64,000 nucleotides of DNA from Morella rubra (lineage: Eukaryota > Streptophyta > Magnoliopsida > Fagales > Myricaceae): positions 30,399,110 through 30,463,109 of the forward strand of contig CM025856.1 in the NCBI GenBank assembly GCA_003952965.2, read 5' to 3'. Under the pieces are notes generated by a model. That model had not been told where the DNA came from. It worked only from the letters and a program-made list of their open reading frames with translations, and did not search any database. A program made the position numbers and the translations under genes. Position 1 is the stretch's first letter. Each line of letters begins with the position of its first letter. This document shows, piece after piece, positions 25,101-37,411 of the stretch.

Positions 25101-28100
25101 TTCTGATGTTAGCAGAAGTGAGAAAGCAAAGGATAATGTAATTGTGGGCAGGGATGCTGCTTCTTCAAACATTGAGTTGAGGCTGGGGCAGCCATACCAG
25201 CCAAGCGGCACTTCAGGAAACTCAGTTCTACCAGTTATGGGACCTCAGAAATTTGACCATTTGAATCCACCAAATTCATACTTCAACCGGCAGATGATTT
25301 GTAATGGTTTGTTGGAAAATTCTTTTTAGTTTGCTCATCATGTATGGTATACATGATTTCTTATTCCACCAATTTTATCCATCTTGGCTGAGCAACCTTC
25401 TAATGGTTACTTCTGAAATTTTTGTTGCAGCAGCCAACTATGGGGAGGAGCATTACAGGCAGTATCATCACTGTGCTGCTGACCCATTTAGTTGTAGAGA
25501 AGAGAAAGAACCAAGCCAGTCTAACCTTGGGAACCATGCTTTTGGGGTTGGTAATGCTGTGGATGCCGTTAGACTAGAAAGTTACAAGACTAACGTGGTC
25601 AAGAGTTCTGTGGTTTTGCCATTTGCAGACTTTAGTCCTCCATCTGAGGATGGTGCACATTCTAAAGCCAATAGTAATATGGTGAGAGGCAGCGAGCATA
25701 AGATATGCAGGGCACTGAATCATGAATCTCATGCTTCTGAGCACGAACCATTCACTGTCTGCTGGAATAGTGGTAATGGTTTAGAGAGGTTGGAGAGGCA
25801 ATTGAATATTTCTCAGTTGTGTTCCCTTGGACTTACGGACAAGGGTAAGGGGGTGGGATGTGTTGATGATGTCCCTTACATTGCAACAGATGCAGGATTT
25901 GGAAGTCATAAGCAGGTGGAAAATTCCATTTTTGGAGGAAGCAGTGAACACGGCTTCTCTGCCGTAAATGATAAGAGCTGCTACTCACATCAGCTGTCAA
26001 GCATGCCGCCTGATGCATCTGATGTCAGAAATTTATTTGGCTATCTTGAGAAGGTTCCTTGTCTTGGAAGTAGTGGACATGGTGATCATGTTAGTCATGG
26101 ATCAAATTTGCCATTGCAAGGAATCTCAATGGGCTTTCCTTTGGTTACTTCAACCTCTACCTTGGGTAAGACTCCAGCTTTCTTGAGGCAAGAGGGCTTT
26201 GGTGGAAGTCCTTATTTGGTTGATGAGAATCTAAGATTGCTTGCATTGAGGCAAGTTATGGATTTATCCAAGCAACATCATGCCTTGTCTTCCACATTGA
26301 ACCAAGAGCAAGGAAGATATGGTAACTCTTATGATGTGCAGCATTCACTTGTTGACCCTTCCACCTCTGAAGAGCAAAGCTATAGACCTACTCGTACCAG
26401 TAAACAAGATGTTCCTGAAGCTGTGATGAATTTGCTCCAGTCTAATGCTTCTTTCCGGAGGGATGATGATACTAAAAAAGTGCCCTCTATGACAGGTGAG
26501 TTCACATCTTGTTTTTTCTTGTTAAAAAGTTTGGAGGAATCTACGTATCCAAAAAAAAAAAAGCTGAGAGGAATCTGAGAACTCCTGTTGTGTTTAGCAT
26601 TTATGATAATTTTGTTCCTATGTAGGTCTGTGCAACTATTGTAATGTCTCAACCTTTACACCAGGAGTTTCCTCTCATCCGGAAGGAATCAATGTACTGT
26701 ATCAACTTTCTGATTATCCTATTCAAAATGAAAAGCGCTCGCTAAGGTAAGACTGGAATATTATTTAGTCCATAAGAAGTAAAATATTTTCTGTGGCTTC
26801 ACATATAATTTCTTGGACGTGCTTATAAAAAAAAAAAATTTCTTGGACGTCGATTGATGGTTGTGCATTCAATATTATAGTTTCTCACCTAGTCCCATAG
26901 ACCTGATATTTGTCTTATTCTTTTCATACAGTCAATGAAAGCCTGGTTTTGCAAGTTCCTTCTTTTTTCAGAAATTTTCCAAATGCATATGTTCTTTTTT
27001 AGCCACCTTGGTGTTGTGTGATTTGGTTGACTTCAAATGGAAGTTATGTTTTTCAAGTTTTGAAAATGATTAACAAGATGTCCTGTGCTTGCAATGTCCC
27101 AGGAGATTAGCCTCTGAATGTTTAATTAGCTTTTTGTTTCATTTTGCTTATGGGTGGGGGTTGTGTATTCTGTCTCTTGTTCTTTCTTGAGGTTGTCCAT
27201 ATCATCATCCATGTATGCTTTGTTTTCTGTCTTTCAGTAGAGGGGTAAACAATTGTGGCCATGAAAGTGTATGACTACTAAGGAATGCATTAGGATAGAA
27301 TCTAGTAGCTGGATGGGAAGAATGGATGTGCGACACTAATCCAAGTAGTTGGAATCTAGAATTGTGTGGGTTTATATGTTGAGATAAGTTGCAGATATAG
27401 TGCTGGTTTGGGCAAAGAAGAAATGATGTAGATCTGGAAAAAGAGTTGGAAGTAGTGGTTAATAATGTAGCATTGAAAGCAATGAAACCTAAGAAATGCT
27501 GATAGTGGCTATGAGAAGCAATCTTGAACAGAAATACAGTCAATGAAATGTGGCAAGCAATGCAACAATCGTATTCTCCACAATAACACTGGCGACCCAA
27601 GAAAAGGGAGGTTGCGCTTTTGTTTTGGTTACAAAATGTCACGGGTTCAAATCCTGTGATCATGTGTTGAGAGAGAGAGCACATATTTATCAATTACTTG
27701 CTGGTGGCAAGAATTTATCTTGTGGTGCTTTTGTGGATATACTATTTTCTGAGGCCATGTTTTCTCTACAAATTTAGTGAATCGGTTTGGAGGATTCAAC
27801 AGGTTAACTGGCTACATATGAGAGAGTGAGAGAAGGGAGGGAGTGAGTGATTGGGTCATATTAGCAGGTTCAAACAACTGTTTCTGATCTGGCTAGACTC
27901 TATGGTATGCCTTCTAATTGATATTTGCAATTAAGCCTATTAACTTGCTGTCTATTTGTGATATTTTCTTCTGGCTTTGTGTTGACAATATAGATCCCTG
28001 TTATATATTTGTGTGAGGTTCATTTCCACTTTCCTTTTATTTCTAATGTATCAGACTCGGCAGAAGTGATAAGGACATAAGCAGATCAAGTGAGCATGAA

Positions 28101-31100
28101 ATTTGCTGTCAGGGAAATCTTTATTCACAGTATCAGGGCCAGTCTGGCTGTGAAGCCTGCACAAATCACATAGGAAGAAAATATGATTCAACAATTGGAA
28201 TGTCACCCAATGCTTTCAAGGAACAGATGGGAACTGGCAGTACTGAAGCCTCAATGGTCTTCAGTTCCAAATATGCTGTGGATCATTTTCTGCAAAAGGG
28301 TACAACTACTTCGTTAGCTCAAAGTGGAAAGGTGAATGGGCAACTCCATAAGAACGTTGTCTGTCATGCTTTTCAGTGGAGAGATGTGCCGAGCAAGGTG
28401 AAAGGGGTTTGTGATGCCCCAGTTTTAGACCAGTCGGCTAATGTGTTGCATCGAAGAGAGCACGATGGCAATCAACTTGGGGATGCTTCCGCTAAACAGT
28501 GTAATGGAATGATGCAAATGCCTGACCCCTCAAAAGAGCTAGAAAAGTCAAATGTTTCTTCAGGATGTTCCGCTCCTGCTGTTACTCAAGCATCAATGGA
28601 GGTTAACAATATGGATCTATCTACTGTTGATGCTGGGGATACTGGATATGTAAGCAATCATACAGCTGATGAAGGATCAGGGATTGATAAATGCTGGTCA
28701 TCAGATGATGCTGTTGGAAGTGAAAGAAGTGCTGAGTTTCTTGGCTCTACCTGTAGGACTAACTTGAGAAAAGAAGGATCTTTTCATGTTCTAAATGATC
28801 AAGCATCTCGTAGTCTTCTTGACGAGCTTAAACTCATGGATTCCTTGACATGGAAGAAAGGCCGAAATCAAATCAATCATGGGCATCAAACCCATACTGG
28901 GCTTGGTGTTCATGGAAAACGTAATCCACCTAAAAAAGATGGGAGTGGCTTGCAAATGGGGAAGAGGAAAAGAGCAGTAAAATTGAAAATGCTGAGTGCA
29001 CCATGTTACCCTGCCGGACCTTCTCTAATAGCGGGTGAAAATGCAAGATGTAATATCACCGGTGAGTTGCCCTCCAGCTCATCGACAGATAGGCAGATGC
29101 TTTTTCCTTCTTGCCAGGGGATGTCTCATGCTTCTGGGGCTTGTTCTATCCGACGTAGCTCCAAACGTCAATTGTCTTCCTTGTCTTCTGCCAAGACACT
29201 ATCTCATAAAAGAGCAATGGGGGAAGGTGACTATCATACAGAATTAACTGGCGATACTGATGTTTGTAGGCATTCTGAAGCTTCCAGCAGAAAGAAGTTG
29301 AGAAAGGATTTTACTTCTGAGGCTTTCAGGCAATTTCAGATGGAAGAACTGCCTCATGACCAGGCTGAAAAAACTGGGAAGCAAAATTCAGTAGGGTGTT
29401 TGAGGACATCTTCTAGTCGACAAGTAAATGTGTGTAGGAAGACAAGACCAGTAGTGTTTGGAAAGTATGGTGAAATCTCTGGCGGGAAAGATTTGTCGAA
29501 GCCAGCAAAAATTGTTCCTATGACGAGAATTCTAAAAGCTGCAAGGAGATGTGCACTCCCAAAAAGTTGCAAATCTAGACTGACTCCCTTGAGGGAGCCG
29601 GAAAAGACAGACTCTACTCAGATTACTTTATGCTGTGCAAAATTCACAGATTTTAAGAACGAGGGAGGCATTGGAAGCGATAATGTTTCAGTTTGTAATA
29701 CAATGAATGGCGGTGACAATTGTATGGAAGAGACAGAGAATGCATGGTGCATTGGAGATAAACAATTTGCTAATAAATTGCCTATTTTGGAGAAAGTGAG
29801 AGATGATAGAAGTGAGAAAGGTCATAGTATTCTAGGTATGAATTTTCCTGCTCACTTGAAGCTCAAGTGTAAAGAAATTCGGAAGCGCAGCATTTATGAG
29901 TTAACAGTAAAAGGTGAGCATGGCAATGTTAGGTTTCTTTCCATCTTTTATTTTCTTTTCACCCTCTTGTTTTCTTCTGATTATTTCCTCTTGACTGGAT
30001 ATATGTCGTACTTTTAGATTTGAGTTTTGTCCCCACCGCTTTCTTTCAGAGAGCTGAAGACCTTATCACCAATCTTTTAGATTTAATGACAATCTTTTTC
30101 TTTTTTTTTTGATAAATAAGCCAATCTCATAGAATTAGTGAAAACAGTACAAAGGACTATTCTGAAACACTAATCTAAACAAGCTAGAAAACTGAGGAAA
30201 TCAACAAAATCTACAAAAACCGAGTTCACCCAAAGAAAAAGGGCTGACAAGAAAACACCCTGCAACCTATCCAAAGACAAAGAGCAATCTTCAAAACATC
30301 TACTGTTTCACTCCCTCCAAAGGCACCACCAATACAATCTCTAGACCGTAAATGGTTATCTTTTCATTTTACTATCCTACAAGAACCTTTTTGAGAAACA
30401 AGTTTTGTAGAGCTGTGCAATTATTTAGGCACCTGACATTTTAGCTGTGTGCATTGCTATCACCTGGTATGGTGAATGCCCTGATATTGTTGCACTTAGG
30501 CGTGTGAGGCTAACGGATGTGAGAGGGCTGGTCAGAATGCAACACTCGTATTGGGCATACAGTTGATGCTCCGTTTTACTTCTAAAAATGGCTTGTGGCA
30601 TCAATCTTTATGTTCGTGCCCTGTCAATGTCTTATCTGTGTTTTTTGGGTGTCATGCTTTGGGCTTTATGTGTTTACATCATTTGTATTTGCTCATCATC
30701 AGGAAAGAAATCTAGTACCAAAAGTTGCGCTCTTATGAAGATTACAAAGTGCACACCGGAAATGAAAATGCAGAAAATTTTGAAGAGTGCTGAAGATCGC
30801 AAGCGTGGATTATGCAAAGTTTATTCTAACAAGTACGCAGAGAAATCAATGTTGAGGACAATTTGATCACAATTGTTATATGGTTGTATAGCTTCAGAAA
30901 TTAGAATCTCCTATGATTGTAATGTCAAATGCAGATTATATGTTGGGATATTTTACTTATCGACTGCAGTTTCAAATGTTTTTCAGAATGTACAAGTATA
31001 ATTGTATTGATACCTATTTGGTTCTGATGCATTCTGGTACAGATCTATGCAAAAGCACAGATGCCTATCCGTTACATATTCTGATGCATTCTGCTGTGTT

Positions 31101-34100
31101 TGTGGAAGCTCAGACCAAGATGATATTAATTGCCTACTAGATTGCAGTCGATGTACAATCAGAGTACGTAGCCATTTAGACCACATCAATTTGAGTTTCT
31201 CTTGGAGCTTCTGATAATAATTTGGCGGCACTGATGGGTCATGATGAGCAGGTGCATCAGGCTTGCTATGGCGTTTCCAAAGTACCTAAAGGCCATTGGT
31301 ATTGCAGACCATGCAGGACAAGTTCAAAAGATATTGTAAGGAACCTAAACATTTTTCAGTATAAGTTGTTGTATGACTCAACTAGTCATCCCCCTTCTTT
31401 TTCTTTTTTGGTTTTTTGGTGTAGGTTTTGTTAGATACCGCTTAAATGGTGAATGCCATTGTTGCAATTAACTATTGCCATTTCACTTGTTTTTTAAGCT
31501 GTTAGAAGCCTATGTTGTTTTGGTATAATGTTGACACCAACTTAAGACAGCCAACCAAATTGCTAGGTATGCTTTCTTTTCTCTTTCTTACATATACTGT
31601 GGTTCTCTAATGCCCTAGTTGTTTTGGTTAATTGTCTTGTAGGTTTGTGTACTCTGTGGTTATGGAGGTGGGGCCATGACTCGAGCTCTGCGAAGTCGCA
31701 CAATTGTGAAAAGCATTTTGAAATCTTGGAACTTCGAAATAGATTGCAGACATAAGAAGATTTTTTCTGCTGGATCCATAAAAAATGAACCGAGTTCCTT
31801 GCATTCGTCAGGATCTGAACTCAAAAGGAATTTATTTCCTGTTCTACAACCTGTATTTGTGAAGTCATCAGCTTTAGAATTGAAAAATACGGAAATACAG
31901 AAACAAGTGGGTGTTCAACAAGACTCCCTTTGTTGTGTTAGTGATTTGAAGATACATAACAGCATTACAGCGGGAGTACTTGATTCGACAGTTAAGCAGT
32001 GGGTTCATATGGTTTGTGGGCTTTGGACTCCTGGAACAAGATGCCCAAATGTCGACACAATGACTGCTTTTGATGTATCTGGTGCTTCACATCCTAAAGC
32101 TAATGGGGTAAGCAATTAAGTTATTTGACAGTTTAGGCCTGACTTTTAGTTCATGCTAGTCCATCATTTAGTAGTCAACATTGATTTGGAAATAAGATAA
32201 CTCTGAGGTCTAGTTTTATGATTGGTGAAATTTTCACGCATGTACGAAAACTACCCTAAGGTCTAATTTTGTGGATGAATTATCTGTATCATGAGATAAA
32301 CTACCCTAATTTCCCTCACATACATAGATGCTTGGAATTAACCGTTGAAGTTCGAAGTTTAAAATCATGACATTTTCTCGGAATTCTGAACCTATTTAGA
32401 GCTAACATGTCACAGATTTCATCATACATGATACAACACAATGTGATTAGGTCAACTTGTTGGACTGCATGTTTTATTGGATTCTCCAATGTTAAACATT
32501 GGAATTAGAGTAGATATATATTATTGGCCATAATGCTCTGAACTGTCATGGTTTGAAAATCTTTTATCAAGGGGCTGAATCATGATTGGGTGCTGCTTCA
32601 TCAACTTTTGAATGGGCACTGGCATTACATATCTGTATTTAAAATAATTATTAGCGGAAAGGAAGGTTTTGGAGTGTAATTTTCACTTTGTCATTGCTTA
32701 TGTAATAGGTCCTGAATCTATTAAACAGGTTGAATTGTTACTAGCCATTGTATTTAAGATTTTGTCCCTTAATCTGCCGTGTAGTTTTGGTTGAGATCAG
32801 ACTGATTAAATGAATGCTTTGTCCTGAATTTCTTTCTGCTAGAATGCTATATGCTTCTTGCCTATACTCGACTATTTTTTCTAGATAAAATTTTTAATTA
32901 GGTTGTAAAACTCTTTGTAAAAGAAATGCTGAACTCGAAACCCAATATGATCCATGTTTATGCTTCTGTGTACTTTAATATATTTTCCAATAGACTTTTA
33001 TTTGTTATGTGGTAAGAATGTCTGTTGAGTGCTCTGTATTTTCTTTATTTGTGTTTCCAGGTTTGTTCTATGTGCAATCGACCTGGTGGTGCATGTATAA
33101 AGTGCAGGGTTGTAAATTGCTCCATTCAATTTCATCCATGGTGTGCTCATCAAAAGGTTCCTTCTCTTTGTTGGTAGTTAAAACTTCACTTTACTGTAGT
33201 GTCTACGGTCTTGTTTAGCATTAACATTCGCATGGAGCTTTTCTTTATTGATTCTTTAACGTCTTCTAATATATCCAGTACAATAATATTGTAACTTTTC
33301 AATGGTTATTCATGAGTATATAAAGCCCTATTTTGCCCGTTTTGAGTTGCTTGGAAAAATTGGTTTCCAGTTTATTCAACAAAGCATTACACAACCTGTT
33401 GACGTTGTTTTTCTAGAGCTATAACCACAACCTGGTTGTATGTGTCAAACTTCTCTTCATGCTTTAGTTTCTAAGCTACCTTTTTAACCTAGGTGATTTT
33501 TGCCTACTTTGGTCAGTCTTGTTACTGATGGACAATTGAGACTGGTGTCTGGGCTCCCTTTCCCAATAGACCTCTGGCTTAGATTTATTGGTGCTGTCAA
33601 ACATTACCTTTGTGTGTTTCTAACACTTACCTTGATTAGGCAACCCTTTCGATATTCTACTGAGTCTACAGCTCATGTATGACAATCCATTTAGTTGTTC
33701 ATGCTTGATGGTTGTCTGTACCTTCAGATTAGAACTGATGTATGGAATTCACATTTACAGTAATGCTTTTCTTTGGATACACTTGTTTCCTTTGCGCCTT
33801 TCTTTACATTTCACTCAGGTTGCGTTGGACTTTGTGGAGTTGAGTTGTTTCTACATTTCCTGGTAGGATAGTCTCTATATGGAGGGCTTAATGGTTTTAA
33901 TTGGTTGTTTAGTTACAGATTGCACAGATATGCACTAATTAAATAATCAAGCAATGATAACCTGGAAAATCTTATCACTGACTTGCTACAATTGGCTTTA
34001 TTTTGTTCTTTCTGAGGAACACGAAATGGCTTGCGTATTCAATGTGCACTATTTGCCTCTCTCGGCCTGTGTTTTCTTGAATTTTGCTTATTTGAAACTT

Positions 34101-35985
34101 TTACTTTGCCAGTATGCTTCATGGTCATTTTCCATTTTTGTTGGGTAATTAATAAAATTTTTTCCTGAACTTCTCACTTGTGAATTTCTTGTTTCAAGTT
34201 TTATGCCAAGGATTTATGTTTCTTTGTCGAAGGTTGTCAGTTCTCGTCTTAGCACCCTATTCACTTCTTTTTATGCGCATCATGCAGGGTCTGTTGCAAA
34301 GTGAGGTTGAAGGTGCTGATAATGAAAATGTTGGCTTTTATGGAAGATGTGCACTTCATGCTGCATATCCCACATCTGAGTCAGACTGTGATCCCCTTTG
34401 CAGTGAGATAAAAGGAGAAAATGACTTAAATTGTGCTAGGACCAAGGTATTCTGTCAATTGATTGAGGTTTTCTTTTACAAGGCTGAGAAAGAGAGGGAA
34501 AAAAAAGGGGGGGGGGGGGGGGTCACTGCTATACGTTTTGATTATTTTCTACTGCTTGCTGTAGGGTTACAAGGGCCGCAAAGTGGATGACCCCCAGTGT
34601 GATCTTTATGGTAAATCAAAAGGCAAGGGTGGATGCCTGGTACCTCAGGAACAGTTAAATGCTTGGATGCACATTAATGCACAGAAGTCATGTGCGCTGG
34701 GGATTCCAAAGCTGCCAAGTTCGGATGTAGAGTATGACTGTCGGGTACAGTCAAGTTGCTCATGTACAGTCATTTTATGATTAACCATGCTATGACCTAC
34801 GTCACTAATACTTTTTCTCTTTTGCTTTTTGGCAGAAGGAATATGCTCGCTACAAACAAGCAAAAGGTTGGAAAAGATTGGTCGTATACAAGTCCGGCAT
34901 ACATGCCCTTGGTCTTTACACATCTTGGTTCATTTCCCGTGGTGAAATGGTCTGATCTTTTTGCCTCAAGACGTAGAATCACAAATCCACAATGGTTTGA
35001 ACTACGTGTGATACTAGTTGATGCTTTTGTAGGTTGTTGAGTATGTTGGTGAGATTGTGGGTCTACGTGTGGCTGATAAAAGAGAAAATGAATATCAGTC
35101 AGGAAGAAAACTTCAGTACAAGAGCGCTTGCTACTTCTTCAGGATAGATAAAGAGCATATCATTGATGCTACCCGCAAGGGGGGAGTAGCTCGTTTCGTA
35201 AATCACTCATGCCTGGTAATTGTCTTGCCTCTAGAGTGAGGTGAATTTGTTTAGGAATTTAGCTGTAAGTTAATCTTCATGAACCATTATGCAATAACTA
35301 TGGGACAGGTTATGTTTCTTCATATCTTTTGAACCATGGACTTTTAGGATTACTCATGGGGTTTTTTGTCGTAAGCTACTCTTGGCTAGTTGTGTTGTGT
35401 TCCAGCTGTCAGATATTACTGTTCTCCTAAAAGTTTGACTGAGTTGTAGTTGTGTTCCAGCTGTCAGATATTACTGTTCTCCTAAAAGTTTGACTGAAAA
35501 ATTTGTGTTAGCCTAGAAAGGACAAGAAGGATTTAGAAATTTAATCTGACAATATACCATTCTGTGCTTCAACTAAGTTTCCTCCCTTGATTTTGAATTT
35601 CTGTGACCAGCCAAATTGCGTAGCCAAAGTGATTTCAGTCAGGAATGAAAAAAAGGTACGTTGGAATTTGCTTGTGTTGCTTCATTACTTCCTTCCATGG
35701 ATGCTATGGTTCATTTTTAACGGAACTATAGCCATTGCAAATTACAATAGTGTTGCATTTATGTATATGTGTACCCCTTGCGGTTTTGTGTGTATTATGT
35801 TCTGAAGCTTCAGGAAATGCTGGATTACTTGATGATTTCTTGGTCTGCAGGTTGTCTTTTTTGCAGAGAGAGACATATATCCTGGAGAAGAGATAACATA
35901 TGACTACCATTTTAACCATGAAGATGAAGGTAAGAAGATTCCATGCTTTTGCAATTCAAGAAATTGCAGGCGCTATTTGAACTAA
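22165..35985 (+). CDS. PHD / extended-PHD / SET histone lysine methyltransferase, ATX/trithorax-like
   Basis: The 18 coding exons are 22165-22260, 23065-23716, 24005-24096, 24679-25306, 25431-26495, 26626-26746, 28055-29913, 30703-30832, 31043-31163, 31252-31335, 31643-32107, 33061-33156, 34288-34446, 34565-34744, 34836-34949, 35033-35215, 35611-35655 and 35851-35985. Every phase closes, giving 2074 aa. An in-frame TGA lies just before the ATG. The first 1500 residues are low-complexity, Ser-rich, with basic patches. Then come a PHD finger (about 1566-1612, CCVCGSSDQDD to HWYCRPC) and an extended PHD (about 1617-1860). The SET domain (about 1918-2060) has GIHALGLY, NHSCLPNC and GEEITYDYHF, and the post-SET CFCNSRNC is at the end. 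All catalytic signatures are present, so H3 lysine (probably K4-type) methylation in the nucleus is inferred. I see no PWWP or FYR domain, unlike ATX1-5. Its exact orthologue is not certain; Arabidopsis At1g77800 is a possible relative. Confidence 0.92.
26807..26850 (+). mobile_element. ultra-short retrotransposon tail with 12-14-base target duplication
   Basis: AATTTCTTGGACGT at 26807-26820 recurs at 26837-26850. Between them are only GCTTAT and about 12 A. It lies in intron 6 of the SET gene. The head GCTTA matches the tail fragment at 21355, suggesting the same retrotransposon family. Confidence 0.85.
27575..27770 (+). repeat. possible tRNA-derived SINE remnant
   Basis: CGGGTTCAAATCCTG near 27642-27658 matches a tRNA-type internal B box. 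A convincing A box and an A tail were not found, so this is only a candidate. It lies in intron 6 of the SET gene. Confidence 0.3.
30098..30365 (-). mobile_element. LINE 3' fragment in intron 7 of the SET gene
   Basis: On the minus strand this ends in CTTATTTATCAAAAAAAAAAA, the usual tail of plant L1-type LINEs, preceded by about 250 bases with no open frame. The left edge is the poly-T at 30104-30115. The right edge is approximate. A target-site duplication was not clear. Confidence 0.6.
34507..34522. repeat. poly-G run of 16
   Basis: An uninterrupted run of exactly 16 G lies in intron 13 of the SET gene. Confidence 0.95.
35395..35497. repeat. tandem duplication, 48-base perfect repeat at 55-base spacing
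   Basis: TTGTGTTCCAGCTGTCAGAT and what follows, to TTTGACTGA, occurs at 35395-35442 and again without mismatch at 35450-35497. It lies inside intron 16 of the SET gene, the intron that splits the NHSCLPNC motif. Confidence 0.9.
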
Positions 35986-36469
35986 GAACCGAGATGATAT
36001 CAACACAGTTTCTTGTAAAAAGTTGTCATTTTTTAGAAAAAAGACGCCTGTGGGTTCTCAAGTTTTTGCCCTCTACTTGCGTGAAATATGATTTTAGGGC
36101 ATAGTCCTGAAATTTTGACCGTAACCGGTACCCATTCACGTACAAGCAGAAGCCATCCTACCTCGAAGGAATCGTGTATGCATGAGCATGCGGTCATTTG
36201 CACATGCAATGTAAAGTACATGCTTAAGAGCATTACATCATTGTTATTGTACTAGCTTCCTATATTGACCATTGCCCACGTAGAGAATGTATATAAATGA
36301 ACAAGTATTCCACACAGTTGCAGACAAAAAGTATCCCATTTCTTTCACTGCTGTTTTTCCAACTATGGCTGACTTCCTTCTCCACGCTCATTCACTGATT
36401 TAAAGAAACCTTCTCGAGATCACAGAAGGTGGATGGATATGCAGAAAAGCACGTTTGCGAAAAAAGCTT
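35986..36469. other. 3' flank of the SET gene
   Basis: This is a non-coding region after the SET stop codon. The convergent HPAT gene ends about 1.4 kb further right. Nothing else recognised. Confidence 0.4.
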
Positions 36470-36740
36470 GAGTTTTTTTTTACCAGTAGGATCATATTTC
36501 ATTGAATCAAAAGCCATCCCAGGACTACAACGGAGGGTCTTTTTCCTGATCAAATCCAGGGACAAGCTTTGAAACTGCGAGCTGGTATTACGGCTAAGGA
36601 TGCCATTTTCAGCTGCTCGCTTGGCTAAATCGTTCACATCTTGATCTGCACTAGGAGGAATTTTCCTAATTTCCCAGTCAGTGAAGTGGGGAAGAATATT
36701 CTGGATGTCATAAACCAGGTTTCGTATTATCCATTCACAA
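36470..36740 (-). mobile_element. LINE tail with C-terminal RNase H segment
   Basis: Read on the minus strand, a frame with LVYDIQNILPHFTDWEIRK, then DVNDLAKRAAENG, resembles the end of the RNase H domain found in plant LINE polyproteins. It is followed by AATGAAATATGATCCTACTGGTAAAAAA-type tail sequence ending in poly-A (poly-T on the plus strand at 36472-36481). It is a 5'-truncated, dead copy between the convergent SET and HPAT genes. Confidence 0.7.
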
Positions 36741-37411
36741 TTAAAGCTGACTTTGTGTGTGCTAGGTATCGATCCTTCTTCGTATTGGAATCAGTGTAGT
36801 TGGAATATGTTGTTGGCTATTTGTCAAATACTTGAGACTTGAGAGAGATTAACCTTCAATTTTCAGGTGCTGTTTGCTGTCACAATTCTTTCGTATTGAT
36901 CTGGTGGCATGTGCTCTCGACTCTCGTCCGGAATTTGACTTAAATTGACATGCCAGGGAATTGAGAATGCTGCATGACATATCACACGTATAGGGCCCCT
37001 CGATCTTTTTATTTTCAAGGGAAAATCAACTTAAGAGCACGGATCAAATCAACGGATAAGTGCAGTACAAGCTTACAATAATGGCTACAACGGAGAGCCT
37101 TACAGCTACAGGGTCGCTATAAAGCACCAACTTGTTAGAACCACTTATCTAATAATTCGGCGGCGAAACCTGAGTCATGCATTTATTAGCCGTCGTGTAA
37201 ACATTGGGACAACTCGCAACTGCATATACAACTAGACATAACCTCGTACGGTTAACCCTTTTTGGGACTCCATCCATCATCATCCAACGTGTCCATTTAA
37301 GAGAAGAGAAAAAAAAGGGCGCTCTTTTGCATATATGGAATCTGTACGGACACCATACACATATATTTAACCGAAGCATGGCTACGTCTGCCTGCCGCAG
37401 ATCTCTCATCT
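36741..37411. other. intergenic, 3' flank of HPAT
   Basis: No gene seen. It probably includes the HPAT 3' untranslated region on the minus strand. Confidence 0.4.

Noticed and set aside
27205..27693. A 162-codon minus-strand frame in SET intron 6
   Set aside because: It lies inside a well-supported intron with repeat-like content. Nothing in it resembles a known protein.
22165..35985. Splitting the SET gene into several genes
   Set aside because: All 18 exon phases join without a stop, and the domain order is coherent, so one gene is the simpler reading.
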